A stretch of DNA of 64,000 bases from Mucilaginibacter achroorhodeus (GCF_007846095.1 NZ_VOEI01000002.1:744001-808000); one strand, 5' to 3'; shown: positions 8,230 to 17,452, counted from the stretch's first letter. The notes: a model not told the origin generated them from the letters alone. Made by a program: numbers and translations.

Positions 8230-8907
8230 ATGAAAAATTTTAAATTTTTAGGCCTACCCCTACTGTTAAGTGCGTTTATCGTTCTTACATCGGCCACTGC
8301 AATACAAGAAAAGGGGATCAAAAAAATAAATGAAGCCACCGCTGTACTGAAGGATTTTAGCAAGATGAAGGAAACCATTCCGCATCAGTTAATTGAAGAG
8401 TATGAAGGTATTGTGATCATCCCGAAACTGATCAATGCCGGTTTTGGTATAGGCGGCAAACGCGGACAAGGCCTTGCCATGGTTAAACTTGCCGATGGTA
8501 AATGGAGCGACCCTGTATTTGTTACGCTTACAGGTGGCAGCATCGGTTTCCAGATCGGTGTGCAATCTGTTGATATGGTTTTGGTGTTCCACCACAAAGG
8601 CGTACTTACCGAAGTTAAGGACGGCGATTTCACTATTGGTGGCGACATCTCTGCAGCGGCAGGTCCGGTTGGCCGTAGCTCAACCGCCAGCACAGATTAT
8701 AAGTTGGAAGCAGAAGTTTACAGCTACTCGCGCAGCAAAGGCTTATTTGCCGGTATCAGCGTAAATGGTTCAAACCTGGCCATCAACAAATCTGCAAATG
8801 CTGAATTTTATGGCGATAGCGTAACTTCTGGTGAGATATTTAACCGCGCTACCAGTACCAACGCTGCAGTAGTTAAGTTGAAAGCTACTTTGGATAGTTT
8901 TAAATAA
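8230..8907 (+). CDS. SYLF-domain (Ysc84-like) lipid-binding exported protein
   Basis: A 225-aa protein with a signal peptide (MKNFKFLGLPLLLSAFIVLTSATA) and one Ysc84/SYLF domain covering the rest. The core IVIIPKLINAGFGIGGKRGQG, the GGSIGFQIGVQSVDMVLVF stretch and the final YSYSRSKGLFAGISVNGS are diagnostic. SYLF domains bind phosphoinositides or other lipids in eukaryotes. In Bacteroidota they are exported proteins without an assigned role. An upstream in-frame extension to 8122 is dropped because the ATG at 8230 gives a clean signal peptide. Confidence 0.88.
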   Translation: MKNFKFLGLPLLLSAFIVLTSATAIQEKGIKKINEATAVLKDFSKMKETIPHQLIEEYEGIVIIPKLINAGFGIGGKRGQGLAMVKLADGKWSDPVFVTLTGGSIGFQIGVQSVDMVLVFHHKGVLTEVKDGDFTIGGDISAAAGPVGRSSTASTDYKLEAEVYSYSRSKGLFAGISVNGSNLAINKSANAEFYGDSVTSGEIFNRATSTNAAVVKLKATLDSFK

Positions 8908-8927
8908 GAAATAGTTTATCTAAATTG

Positions 8928-8958
8928 AATGCCCGGATCTGATGGTTCGGGCATTTTT
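8928..8958 (+). terminator. rho-independent terminator after the SYLF gene
   Basis: AATGCCCG at 8928-8935 pairs with CGGGCATT at 8948-8955 and is followed by TTT. It lies 20 bases past the stop. Confidence 0.75.
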
Positions 8959-9084
8959 GCGTTAAGCTGAAAGCTTAATTTATTTTAGGATCAAAGTTGA
9001 AAACTTCGACCATTGGTGGGAATTGATTTTTATTTCGCCAGTATTTATTAAAATTGGGCAGCAAAATCTAAGCGCAAGAATAAC

Positions 9085-9468
9085 TTGAGATTAATTGATT
9101 TATTCTTAATTAATATTACAAAATGGTATGAAGATCACCACAGTAAACGTAATTGGAGTTCTCCATTGGAAAGGGCCCTGTATGCGTTGTCATTTTCCCT
9201 GCTTTTTTGGTCAATCTCGTTATTTCAAATAGCAAATTTTAGGCTTAAAGTAATTGAATTTACTTCAATTCCGACGCCTGTAGGGGCGGGTTTAGGTTTA
9301 TCATACTATTTTTTATTAAGGTTTATTTATATTAATAAAAAAAGGCATGAGTCGTTAATACAAGATCAGAATAGTGTTTTGGTGACAAAAAAGCATCAAT
9401 ATCTATGCATAGGGTTTTGTTTCCTTTCTGTGATCATTGCTTTTATATTGATGATTGCGCTTTCTTAA
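9085..9468 (+). CDS. small hypothetical membrane protein
   Basis: I do not recognise this 127-aa protein. It has three likely membrane helices, about residues 32-52, 65-83 and 104-126, a charged N-terminus with a WYEDHHSKR patch, and a basic loop between helices 2 and 3. The only usable start near the N-terminus is a TTG at 9085; an in-frame stop lies just upstream. It is A/T-rich compared with its neighbours and stands alone, so it may be recently acquired or poorly conserved. It could also be a chance open frame, but the clear helix pattern argues for a real gene. Confidence 0.55.
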   Translation: MRLIDLFLINITKWYEDHHSKRNWSSPLERALYALSFSLLFWSISLFQIANFRLKVIEFTSIPTPVGAGLGLSYYFLLRFIYINKKRHESLIQDQNSVLVTKKHQYLCIGFCFLSVIIAFILMIALS

Positions 9469-9512
9469 TTAGCATAAGAGAAAGTGCTATAAACTTTTAA
9501 TTATAAGCAACA

Positions 9513-9848
9513 CTACTTCTCAAACACCTTCCTCACCAACAGTCCAGATAAGGCCGAAAAACCGCCTGCTATCCCACCTATTAAAACAGCTATGGCTAAC
9601 ATGGCCCACCAGTATTTAAGATGGAACACTTGTGCTACGCGGGTTGCTAATAAATGATTGTTGGGGATGCTCTTTAATAAAGCCAGCGCTGCCCAGGCAA
9701 TGGCCAAACCACCAAAGCCCGACCAGAATGCCTGCTTTGATGTTCTGCCGAAGATGATGGCAGCAATAAACGCCAATGCACATGCCGCCCACCACGGGAT
9801 AAGGTAGCCGCAAACAAATGCCAATAAAAGTATAATGCCGAATAACAT
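9513..9848 (-). CDS. small hypothetical membrane protein
   Basis: A 111-aa integral membrane protein with about four hydrophobic segments (residues 1-18, 20-35, 42-60 and 80-103). It is rich in Ala, Trp and Ile and has no recognised catalytic motif. It starts four bases after the stop of the penicillin acylase-family gene, so the two are almost certainly co-transcribed and possibly coupled. No family assignment can be made with confidence. Confidence 0.7.
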   Translation of the reverse strand: MLFGIILLLAFVCGYLIPWWAACALAFIAAIIFGRTSKQAFWSGFGGLAIAWAALALLKSIPNNHLLATRVAQVFHLKYWWAMLAIAVLIGGIAGGFSALSGLLVRKVFEK

Positions 9849-9852
9849 ATTT

Positions 9853-12285
9853 CTATTTGCTAATGGTTAAGGTTGTTTTAATGCGTGGCGACTTCTCTGT
9901 TGCCGAATGCAGATATAGTAATTGATTAAGCCGGCCTTGCTGCCAGGTTTTAAGCATATCATCGTAATAGAAACTGCCGGGGTTTCCGGACTGCCCGCCG
10001 GGTAGTATACCGTAGCCTTGCGGCTGCGGCCCCAACTGTACCACCATTCGCCATGATGGACCATGTCCATCAATAAGGGCATTAACGGTGGACCCTGAGC
10101 CGCCGGATTCAAATTTACCGGAGCCAAGGCCCGGCACATTACCAAGATGTGCAACCTCAAAGCTTTTCACCTTTCCCCAAGCCCAATCAGGGCCTATTTT
10201 CCCGTAGTTGCGCATCAGCTCGTCAACCGTGGCAGTGAATGATGCCATTACCACATCGTTAGCGGTTTCCATTGCTGGCGTGCGTTTGTTATCAAACCAA
10301 ACGGACTTTGGCTCTTTCATCAACAAAGCTTCGGTGCGGTCCATTGTGGGGTAATAGTACACTGTGTCTTTACTGCCAAAATTATCCCGCCAGGTAAACT
10401 CATAAAGCTTATGCCACCAGTTTTGAAAAATGCTCGCGCCTACCGAGCTGGCTTTAAAAAACTTGTTCCAACGCTTCACAGAATCCAAAGCGGCCAGTTG
10501 GTAATCATCCAGTTTGGTAGCATCCATGTATCTGAGCATGGTTGGTAAAATATCCTGCGCGCGGATGCTGTAATCATCCATCTGCAACAGGCGCAGGCTA
10601 TCGACAGTAGCTTTTTTCATGGTACCCAGCCTATCATTTATCCGCTTACCGCGTTCGTAACCCTCAAACTTCCAGTTGATGTAGTACGGATATGTTTGGT
10701 CTGTTGATGATTGATTGGCGGAGCTTACAAAACCACGCGTCGGGTTTTTAACGGTTGGATTTTGGTCGGCCGGGATCCAACCTTGCCAGTTGTTAGCTGT
10801 GTTGCTGCCATCGAGGATAAACTTGCCCTGGTCTTTATACTTGAGCGGTAATTTACCGTTGGGCGTAATAGCGATATCATTATCAACAGATGCAAATACA
10901 AAATTTTGCGCGGGGGCGGTATAGTAAGTCAGGGCCTTGCGGTAATCTGCATAACTGCCTGCGCGGTTTAGCAGATAAAACGTTTTAAACTCGTCGCTTT
11001 CGTCATGGGCTATCCAGCGCAGGGCATTACCTACAGGCACGTTTGAGCGGCCTTTCTCCTGCATAGCTGCGTTATCATAAACCACGGGCCCATGGTGCGT
11101 GTACAGAACGGTATCTATAACGTCGGCCTGGCCGCGAACTTTTATCTTTTCTATCTTGCGCTCAACCTTATTCCACTTATTGTTATACCAGTACTGGGTG
11201 CGGGTGCTATCCTTAAATTTTACCTGATACCAGTCCAGCACATCGGCATCTACGTTGGTTACGCCCCAACTCACTTTTTGGTTGTAGCCAATTACCACAC
11301 AAGGCGCGCCGGGCAAAGTAACGCCATAAACATTTGCATCCGGGCCAACCATTTGCATCTGGTACCATATGGATGGAAAAGTAAGGTTCAAATGCGGATC
11401 GTTAGCCAGTATAGGGAAACCGGTTGCGGTTTTTGAGCCACTTACCGCCCAGTTGTTGCTACCGATGCCTTCAATCTTTTCCTTGTTTTGCATAGCGGCC
11501 ATCAGTTGCGCCTTAAAAGCTGCGGGAGGCTGTGGAATTGTTAACGGTTTAAAATCCCATTTTGTACCTGCAGGGATAACCGGATCTTCATGCATGGGGT
11601 AATCCGGAAAAAGATCATTGGTGATCTTAGCGCCGTATTTATTCAGCACGTTGGTAAGGCCTAATTCGTTTGAACCACCTGCCAGCGTTTCAGACATCAA
11701 TTTAAGCAGGTATGCAGAGTTGATAGGTTTCCATTCTTCGGGTTTATAGCCAAGCAATTTAAACTCCAGGGGATAACCACCGGGTTTAAGGTGCTTGATG
11801 TAAGCATTAACCCCATCACTATAAGCTTGTATCACTTTACTCATTACAGGGTCTTTCATGATGCCGGCAAGTGTATGCTCGGCACCCAATGTCATGCCCA
11901 TGCGGCGGTGATAACGATCAAGTTGTAAAGCCTTCGGACCAACAACTTCTGACAAACGCCCCGCCGCACTACGCGTTTGGATATCCATTTGCCAAAGGCG
12001 GGCCTGGGCAGTTAGGTAACCTTGCACATAATAAAGGTCGTGGTTGTTTTTAGCAAAGATGTGTGGTATACGGTTATCATCAAACTGCACCGTCACCTCG
12101 TCCTGCAGACCGCTTAATTTCAATTTTTCGGAAGCGCGGATGTTCTTACTTTCAGCATTTTGCCAAAAACCGGTTGAGGGGTTCAGGAAATCTCCCAGGG
12201 GCGGTATGTCGCCAAATTTGGTTTGCGATGCCCAAATGAGCACGCCTGTAAACGCCAGGCAGATGACAGCTTTAAATACTTTCAT
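9853..12285 (-). CDS. penicillin acylase family Ntn-hydrolase
   Basis: Exported amidase of the penicillin acylase (peptidase S45) family, made as a precursor that cuts itself into two chains. The catalytic N-terminal Ser of the large chain is Ser276, in the conserved GSNNWAVSG motif. The small-chain part precedes it (FDDNRIPHIFAKN, QGYLTAQARLWQMD), and the NDPHL and WGVTNVDADVLDWY stretches follow. The family cleaves acyl amides such as beta-lactam side chains or acyl-homoserine lactones; the substrate here is unknown. The ATG at 12285 (MKVFKAVICLAF) gives an N-terminal export or anchor signal, and 810 aa is a normal length. Confidence 0.92.
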   Translation of the reverse strand: MKVFKAVICLAFTGVLIWASQTKFGDIPPLGDFLNPSTGFWQNAESKNIRASEKLKLSGLQDEVTVQFDDNRIPHIFAKNNHDLYYVQGYLTAQARLWQMDIQTRSAAGRLSEVVGPKALQLDRYHRRMGMTLGAEHTLAGIMKDPVMSKVIQAYSDGVNAYIKHLKPGGYPLEFKLLGYKPEEWKPINSAYLLKLMSETLAGGSNELGLTNVLNKYGAKITNDLFPDYPMHEDPVIPAGTKWDFKPLTIPQPPAAFKAQLMAAMQNKEKIEGIGSNNWAVSGSKTATGFPILANDPHLNLTFPSIWYQMQMVGPDANVYGVTLPGAPCVVIGYNQKVSWGVTNVDADVLDWYQVKFKDSTRTQYWYNNKWNKVERKIEKIKVRGQADVIDTVLYTHHGPVVYDNAAMQEKGRSNVPVGNALRWIAHDESDEFKTFYLLNRAGSYADYRKALTYYTAPAQNFVFASVDNDIAITPNGKLPLKYKDQGKFILDGSNTANNWQGWIPADQNPTVKNPTRGFVSSANQSSTDQTYPYYINWKFEGYERGKRINDRLGTMKKATVDSLRLLQMDDYSIRAQDILPTMLRYMDATKLDDYQLAALDSVKRWNKFFKASSVGASIFQNWWHKLYEFTWRDNFGSKDTVYYYPTMDRTEALLMKEPKSVWFDNKRTPAMETANDVVMASFTATVDELMRNYGKIGPDWAWGKVKSFEVAHLGNVPGLGSGKFESGGSGSTVNALIDGHGPSWRMVVQLGPQPQGYGILPGGQSGNPGSFYYDDMLKTWQQGRLNQLLYLHSATEKSPRIKTTLTISK

Positions 12286-12332
12286 TTTTGAGTGTGAGGT
12301 ATTTGCAAGCAAGATAAGTAATGTGCCGCGTT

Positions 12333-12899
12333 TTAAAAAGCAACCGTATCCAGGTGCTTGCGGCGGCGTTTCCTGTGCGTCCGCTTTTTCTTTGGCTTAT
12401 CTTGTTTGTTTTCCACGCGGTTTTCGCGTTCTCCTTTCCTAAAATTCCAGGGCGGTGTAGGGTTGGCATCCTGCCACAGCCCGAGCCGGCTTTGGCGGGC
12501 CTGCTGCTCCAGCATGGCCATTTCCATACTTTTTGAATAGGCGCGGTATTGCCAGGCATAACCGTTTTTTACCAGTTGCTTATTTACGCTGGTACCGTCT
12601 TCCAGTTCAACCCAGCCCACAGTGCGGCCATAACGGTCATTATTGTTAACGATGAGTTTCACCATTTTACCGAAGCAAAGATCTGATGTAAACTGCTTCG
12701 CAGCCTGCCCAAATGCCTGACTTTTCTCCGGGCAATCCACCTCTGCCAGCCTCACAGTAACCTGCTGGTATTGCGGCGATAATAATACCATAGTATCACC
12801 GTCTTTTACCCCAACAACTTTGTAAAGGTCGGTTTTGCGATTACAGGCTACTGTTAGACAAAGGAGGAACAGACAAAGGAGAAAGGACTTTTTAGGCAT
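12333..12899 (-). CDS. thermonuclease-like (SNase) lipoprotein
   Basis: Staphylococcal nuclease-type protein of 188 aa. A lipoprotein signal ends at LTVAC with Cys19, so it is anchored in an envelope membrane. The SNase fold follows with VKDGDT at about 32-37, VRLAEVDCPE, an internal DRYGRTVG and LVKNGYAWQYRAYS. The C-terminus is a highly basic tail (KPKKKRTHRKRRRK), which may hold nucleic acid or cell wall. It likely degrades extracellular DNA or RNA. It lies 47 bases before the penicillin acylase-family gene on the same strand. Confidence 0.87.
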   Translation of the reverse strand: MPKKSFLLCLFLLCLTVACNRKTDLYKVVGVKDGDTMVLLSPQYQQVTVRLAEVDCPEKSQAFGQAAKQFTSDLCFGKMVKLIVNNNDRYGRTVGWVELEDGTSVNKQLVKNGYAWQYRAYSKSMEMAMLEQQARQSRLGLWQDANPTPPWNFRKGERENRVENKQDKPKKKRTHRKRRRKHLDTVAF

Positions 12900-12964
12900 A
12901 TTTATGATCTAAACACAAAGCGACTAAGATAATGAACAGTGATGCTAAGTTTTGTCTTATAATA

Positions 12965-12996
12965 AAAAAGCAGCACCGATTGGTACTGCTTTTTGT
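12965..12996 (-). terminator. terminator of the acidic protein gene
   Basis: AAAAAGCAG at 12965-12973 pairs with CTGCTTTTT at 12986-12994, extended by ACC/GGT inside. On the minus strand it continues into T-rich sequence, 70 bases past the stop at 13066. Confidence 0.75.
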
Positions 12997-13065
12997 TTTT
13001 GAATGTTAAGGAAGATATTTAAACTTCTGATTCTTTATTAACACTCAATTATATTCATTCGGCTA

Positions 13066-13560
13066 TTAAATGCCTTCTGTACCCGGCTCGTGGCCTACCA
13101 TACGGCCGGTTGTGCGGCCAAGGTCGCGGCTGGCGAAGTCTGTTTTTGTTGCCACGCCTTCTGATGGAAACTCATGTTTCTCTGGCGGGGTTACATCTAT
13201 TTGCTCGCTGTATGATGTATCTGCACCTTCACGTGGCTGATTTTGCTCATTCGTTTGTGAGTAGCCTGTACCCTCATTGTCTGATTCGCCTTCTTCAGGT
13301 ATCTCATTCGGATCATCGACAGACGAATTAATGTTACCTGTGTAACCTGCATTTGTACCTTCTAAGTCGGTATCTTCTGTCAAGTCTGCATCATCATAAT
13401 CTTCGTCCAACTGTTGGTCGTCCAAATCGTCTTCGTCGACGGTATTGCCACCACCCTCGGTATCATCAAGGCGGTTATCGTCTATATTATCGTTAGAATT
13501 TGTGTAGCCCTGGTTTTGGTTCTCATCATTATTCCAGTTGTTTTCGTTGTTAGTTATCAT
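13066..13560 (-). CDS. acidic, intrinsically disordered hypothetical protein
   Basis: A 164-aa protein dominated by Asn, Asp, Glu, Gly and Thr with almost no hydrophobic residues. The first 90 residues are an Asn- then Asp/Glu-rich low-complexity tract (VDEDDLDDQQLDEDYDDADL). No signal peptide, helix or enzyme motif is seen. The end differs: EKHEFPSEGVATKTDFAS and then TGRMVGHEPGTEGI, which looks like a short conserved motif. I do not recognise a function. It has its own terminator and sits alone between a nuclease and a cysteine desulfurase. Confidence 0.75.
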   Translation of the reverse strand: MITNNENNWNNDENQNQGYTNSNDNIDDNRLDDTEGGGNTVDEDDLDDQQLDEDYDDADLTEDTDLEGTNAGYTGNINSSVDDPNEIPEEGESDNEGTGYSQTNEQNQPREGADTSYSEQIDVTPPEKHEFPSEGVATKTDFASRDLGRTTGRMVGHEPGTEGI

Positions 13561-13874
13561 AGGTTTTGTTTTTAAATTGATACACTAACATTAGCAATAG
13601 CCCTGCCAATTTTCTAAATAAGAAAATTATTTAATCGAATAACTGATTTATCATTGAGGTAAAAGGGGTAGCTCCTTCGGAGCAAGAAGAAGCTTTCAAA
13701 CCTCGCCTACAAAGCGGTGGCTCCTAACGGGGCGTTGTGGAACTCGAACAGTGTATATAACCCCTCCCAGCCATCGCTCAAGGGCGTCGCAGCCCGCTCC
13801 AAGTAGGAATAGATCGAGTTATAAACAAAAAAGACGCACCGAAGGCGCGTCTTTTTTGTTTAATTTATAAGCGA
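13561..13874. other. gap with degenerate repeat and terminator
   Basis: No gene is seen. From about 13665 to 13806 lies G/C-rich sequence with small palindromes such as GCTCC-TTC-GGAGC at 13671-13683, resembling the degenerate palindromic elements seen elsewhere in the window. The cysteine desulfurase terminator occupies the right end. Confidence 0.5.
13825..13860 (-). terminator. terminator of the cysteine desulfurase gene
   Basis: AAAAAAGACGC and GCGTCTTTTTT form a stem around a short loop, with T-runs on either strand. It is 15 bases beyond the stop codon at 13875. Confidence 0.8.
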
Positions 13875-15011
13875 TTATGCGCTTACCAAGCAGAGTTCTT
13901 TTAATTTAGCGACAGTGTAGTCTACTTCGTCTTTAGTGTTGTATTTTGAGAACGAAAAACGCACAGATGGCCTATCCGGATTGGCGCCTATAGCGGTTAA
14001 CACGTGTGAACCAATGTCGGTACCAGAGCTGCAGGCACTACCGCCCGATGCAGATATACCGGCAATGTCCAGATTAAACAGCAGCATGTCAGCCATTTCC
14101 ATTTCAGGGAAGGATACGTTTAATACGGTATAAAGGCTGTTAGCCGGATCTGTTTCGCCGTTAAATTTAACGCCGCTGATATCCTGCTCCAGTTTTGCCT
14201 TCATGTATGACTTCAGATCCTGGATATAGGCCTGGTGACTGTCCATTTCGGCATACGCAATTTCCAGTGCTTTGGCCAAACCTGCAATACCGTAAACATT
14301 TTCGGTGCCGCCACGCATATTGCGCTCCTGCGAACCACCGTAAATCATCGGGTTTATCTTAACCTTATGGTTGATGTGCAAAAAGCCGACACCTTTTGGT
14401 CCGTGAAGTTTATGTGCAGCGCAAACCATAAACTGCAACTTCAATTTGCTCAGATCGTGTTTGTAATGACCTACCGTTTGTACGGTGTCACTATGAAAAA
14501 GGGCATTATACGCTTCGCAGATATCGCCAACGCGTTCAAGGTCGGTAAGTGTACCTAACTCATTGTTAGCGTGCATCAGTGATACAAAGCTGCGTTCGTT
14601 ATTTTGCAACAGTTTCTCAAGCTGATCATAATCAACGCTTCCTTTATCATCAACATCAAGATAGCTTAACTTAATTGCACCGGCTTTTTCCATGGCTTGC
14701 AGCGTGTGCAAAACGGCATGGTGTTCAAGCTTAGTGGTAATAGCATGCGTAAGCTTATGATCAATAATACCGCAACGGATGGCAGTGTTATCAGCTTCGG
14801 TACCGCCACTGGTGAAAAATATCTCCGCGGGCGATGTATGCAGCAGGTTGGCTATGGTTTTGCGCGATCTCTCTATCAACGTTCGCACCTCGCGCCCGTG
14901 GGCATGGATAGATGATGGGTTGCCAAACTGGCCCTCCATCACTTTGTACATCTCCTTTAACACTTCAGGGTCAAGCGCGGTAGTAGCGGCGTTGTCGAAA
15001 TAAACTCGCAT
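13875..15011 (-). CDS. cysteine desulfurase (NifS/IscS family)
   Basis: PLP-dependent enzyme that takes sulfur from L-cysteine for Fe-S clusters or thiolated tRNA. PLP binds Lys201 in CAAHKLHGPKG. The persulfide Cys is Cys327 in SGGSACSSGTD. TSGGTEADN (68-76), the SLMHANNELG loop and the N-terminal YFDNAATT are also in place. The short loop SACSSGT is typical of the NifS/IscS group rather than SufS. Length is 378 aa. No iscU or regulator gene is adjacent, so tRNA thiolation is as likely as cluster assembly. Confidence 0.94.
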   Translation of the reverse strand: MRVYFDNAATTALDPEVLKEMYKVMEGQFGNPSSIHAHGREVRTLIERSRKTIANLLHTSPAEIFFTSGGTEADNTAIRCGIIDHKLTHAITTKLEHHAVLHTLQAMEKAGAIKLSYLDVDDKGSVDYDQLEKLLQNNERSFVSLMHANNELGTLTDLERVGDICEAYNALFHSDTVQTVGHYKHDLSKLKLQFMVCAAHKLHGPKGVGFLHINHKVKINPMIYGGSQERNMRGGTENVYGIAGLAKALEIAYAEMDSHQAYIQDLKSYMKAKLEQDISGVKFNGETDPANSLYTVLNVSFPEMEMADMLLFNLDIAGISASGGSACSSGTDIGSHVLTAIGANPDRPSVRFSFSKYNTKDEVDYTVAKLKELCLVSA

Positions 15012-15088
15012 CGTTTTTTTAATAAATATAAGTCAGTAAAAAATAGAAACATTATCCGCAGGGTTCTCCAATCCGGCGAACAGTATTT

Positions 15089-16480
15089 CTATTCGTTCAA
15101 GTTCAAAATCTCTTTTATATCAGCAATTATCTTGTTGGCCAAGCCATCAGCACCTGTTTCAGAATCTCCCTCTGAATAAATGCGGATGATAGGCTCCGTA
15201 TTTGATTTGCGCAGGTGTACCCATTGCTTATCAAATTCTATCTTTAAGCCATCAATAGTACTGTGCGGCTGTTTCTTGTATTTCTCCTCGACCTTTAAAA
15301 GCAGGCTGTCAATATCCATCTCCGGCGTTAAAGTGATCTTATTTTTAGAGATGAAATATCCCGGATAAGATTTCCTTAATACTGATACCGGCTTGCCGTA
15401 ATTAGCCAGGTGCGTTAAAAATAAAGCTATACCCACCAGTGCATCGCGACCGTAATGCGATTCAGGGTAGATCACCCCACCGTTACCTTCGCCACCGATT
15501 ATGGCGTTCACTTCTTTCATCTTGTTCACTACATTCACCTCACCTACCGCGGCACCAAAGTATTCGTTGCCATGGTTCTCGGTAACATCGCGCAGCGCGC
15601 GGGTTGATGAAAGATTTGATACCGTATTGCCTTTAGTATGTTTCAGCACAAAATCAGCAACGGCCACCAAAGTATATTCCTCGCCAAACATGCTGCCGTC
15701 TTCACAAACAAAGCAAAGGCGGTCAACATCAGGGTCAACGGCAATACCCAGGTCAGCGTTTTTGCTTGTTACCTCTTTTGAAAGCGCCACCAGGTTCTCG
15801 GGCAGCGGTTCCGGGTTGTGCGGGAAGTGACCATCAGGCTCACAATACAGTTCATGAATAGTTTGTACACCTAAAGCTTTTAACAAAGCCGGAATAAAAA
15901 TGCCACCGGTAGAATTAACGCAATCAATGGCAACTTTAAAATTGGCTTTTTTTATTGCTTCAACATCAACCAAAGGCAATGCTAAAACCTTATCAATATG
16001 TTTTTGCAGGTAGCTATCATCATGGATATGCTTACCCAGATCATTAACATCAGCATAAATAAAATCGCTGCGTTCTGCAATATCCAATACCTCTTTGCCA
16101 TCGGTATCGCTGATGAACTCACCTTTCTCGTTAAGCAATTTAAGGGCGTTCCATTGTTTTGGGTTATGGCTGGCAGTAAGAATAATGCCACCTGCAGCCT
16201 TCTCATCAGGCACGGCAACCTCAACGGTTGGCGTTGTTGAAAGGCCCAGATCAATCACATCAATACCTAAGCCCTGCAGCGTACCAATTACCAGGTTGTT
16301 AACCATGCTGCCTGATATACGTGCATCACGGCCAACCACTATCTTTTTTACACCTGAGCGTTTTACAGCCCAGCTGCCGTAAGCAGAAGTAAATTTAACA
16401 ATGTCTAACGGGGTTAGGCCTTCACCTGCAGCGCCACCTATGGTGCCCCTAATGCCTGAAATTGATTTTATGAGTGTCAA
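15089..16480 (-). CDS. glmM: phosphoglucosamine mutase / phosphohexomutase
   Basis: Alpha-D-phosphohexomutase superfamily, 463 aa. The phosphoserine is Ser104 in LTASHNPKQW, the metal loop is DPDVDRL, the sugar-binding loop is GGEGNGGVIYP, and the phosphate-binding loop is RKSNTEPIIRIY. In Bacteroidota this form (MTLIKSISGIRGTIGG) is taken as GlmM, which converts glucosamine 6-phosphate to glucosamine 1-phosphate for peptidoglycan and LPS precursors. Phosphomannomutase activity cannot be ruled out from sequence. The gene may share a transcript with the cysteine desulfurase 77 bases downstream. Confidence 0.88.
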   Translation of the reverse strand: MTLIKSISGIRGTIGGAAGEGLTPLDIVKFTSAYGSWAVKRSGVKKIVVGRDARISGSMVNNLVIGTLQGLGIDVIDLGLSTTPTVEVAVPDEKAAGGIILTASHNPKQWNALKLLNEKGEFISDTDGKEVLDIAERSDFIYADVNDLGKHIHDDSYLQKHIDKVLALPLVDVEAIKKANFKVAIDCVNSTGGIFIPALLKALGVQTIHELYCEPDGHFPHNPEPLPENLVALSKEVTSKNADLGIAVDPDVDRLCFVCEDGSMFGEEYTLVAVADFVLKHTKGNTVSNLSSTRALRDVTENHGNEYFGAAVGEVNVVNKMKEVNAIIGGEGNGGVIYPESHYGRDALVGIALFLTHLANYGKPVSVLRKSYPGYFISKNKITLTPEMDIDSLLLKVEEKYKKQPHSTIDGLKIEFDKQWVHLRKSNTEPIIRIYSEGDSETGADGLANKIIADIKEILNLNE

Positions 16481-16502
16481 AACGTATATAGATGTTAAGC
16501 CG

Positions 16503-16510
16503 CAAAAATA
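16503..16510 (-). promoter_or_regulatory. putative -7 promoter element of glmM
   Basis: The minus strand reads TATTTTTG (TAnnTTTG), 22 bases before the glmM ATG. No good -33 box is seen. Confidence 0.4.
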
Positions 16511-16544
16511 GCAATAATTAAACTATGGCAGCGTAAAATTCACA

Positions 16545-16552
16545 TATATTTG
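16545..16552 (+). promoter_or_regulatory. putative -7 promoter element of the PAP2 gene
   Basis: TATATTTG matches TAnnTTTG, 41 bases before the ATG at 16594. No clear -33 box is seen. Confidence 0.35.
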
Positions 16553-16593
16553 GGCCGGTATCATTAACGTATAAAGCATTCAAACAAACCACA

Positions 16594-17160
16594 ATGCCCG
16601 ATTTTTTGCTCGACCTGGACAGGCATTTATTTTACATCATAAACCATGAGTGGGCTAACCCATTTTTTGATACTGTGCTGCCGGTTATGCGTAATGCAAA
16701 ATTTTGGATACCGCTGTATGTTTTCATTATCGGTTTCAGCATTTGGCGGTATAAGAAACAAGGTGCAGTGTTGGTACTTTTCCTGGTCTTATCTGCAGGC
16801 TTTGCCGATTTTACCAGCGCCAGCATTATCAAACCTGCGGTGCACCGACTGAGACCTTGCCGCGACCCTTATACCAGTGCCGCCGTGATCAGCCGCGTGC
16901 CATGTGGTACGGGCTACAGTTTCCCATCCACGCATGCTACGGACCACTTTGCAATAGCCATTTTCCTGGGAATCATCTTCTATAAACGCCATAAATGGAT
17001 AATGCCATTAGCTATTTTGTGGGCCGCTACAATAAGCTTTGCGCAGGTTTACGTAGGCGTGCACTTTCCGGTAGATGTTGTGCTTGGCGCTTTGTATGGT
17101 AGTTTGGTTGGGTGGTTATTTGCGTTTGGTTTTACGTGGTATCAGAGAAATACTTTTTGA
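16594..17160 (+). CDS. PAP2-family membrane phosphatase
   Basis: Type 2 phosphatidic acid phosphatase, an integral membrane lipid phosphatase of 188 aa with five or six helices. All three catalytic motifs are present: KPAVHRLRP (near residues 81-89), SFPSTHA (near 109-115) and a divergent third motif AQVYVGVHFPVDV that keeps the catalytic His and Asp. Substrates may be undecaprenyl pyrophosphate, phosphatidate or lipid A phosphate. It diverges from glmM with a 113-base shared promoter region, which mildly favours a role in cell-wall lipid carrier recycling. Confidence 0.9.
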   Translation: MPDFLLDLDRHLFYIINHEWANPFFDTVLPVMRNAKFWIPLYVFIIGFSIWRYKKQGAVLVLFLVLSAGFADFTSASIIKPAVHRLRPCRDPYTSAAVISRVPCGTGYSFPSTHATDHFAIAIFLGIIFYKRHKWIMPLAILWAATISFAQVYVGVHFPVDVVLGALYGSLVGWLFAFGFTWYQRNTF

Positions 17161-17452
17161 AGGAGAGCACTCGAAGAATATGAGTGTCTACTCACCCCGA
17201 CGACGCCTTCGGCTGGTCGACCCTCTCTGCTGCGCAAAGAGGGCGATAACTTAGAAATTATTTTATTTCGAGCGAGAAATGAAGCGTAGAAGATTTCTCC
17301 TCGCTGTCGCTCGTTCGAAATGACAGGGTGGTTTGAGCGCGATGAGATTGCCACGTCGCTGTCGCTCCCCGCGATGACATATTTAATCATCTTCGCTCCC
17401 GCTCTGGTAGATTTTGATTTTTGACTTTTAAATTTTGACTTTTTACTTTCTC
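17161..17452. repeat. composite of three truncated palindromic repeats
   Basis: Three repeat families lie side by side. The first half of the ACTCACCCCGAC element (also at 32660-32945) is at 17190-17246. A palindrome with arms TTTCGAGCGA and TCGTTCGAAATGACA, related to the one at 30285-30375, is at 17266-17323. A fragment of the CATTGCGAG family (GAGATTGCCACG and GCGATGACAT) is at 17343-17381. No gene is present. Confidence 0.65.

Noticed and set aside
9853..12285. Acyl-homoserine lactone quorum-quenching system
   Set aside because: The fold permits it, but no lux-type genes are in the region and the family is broad; the LuxE-like gene at 7060 is solitary.
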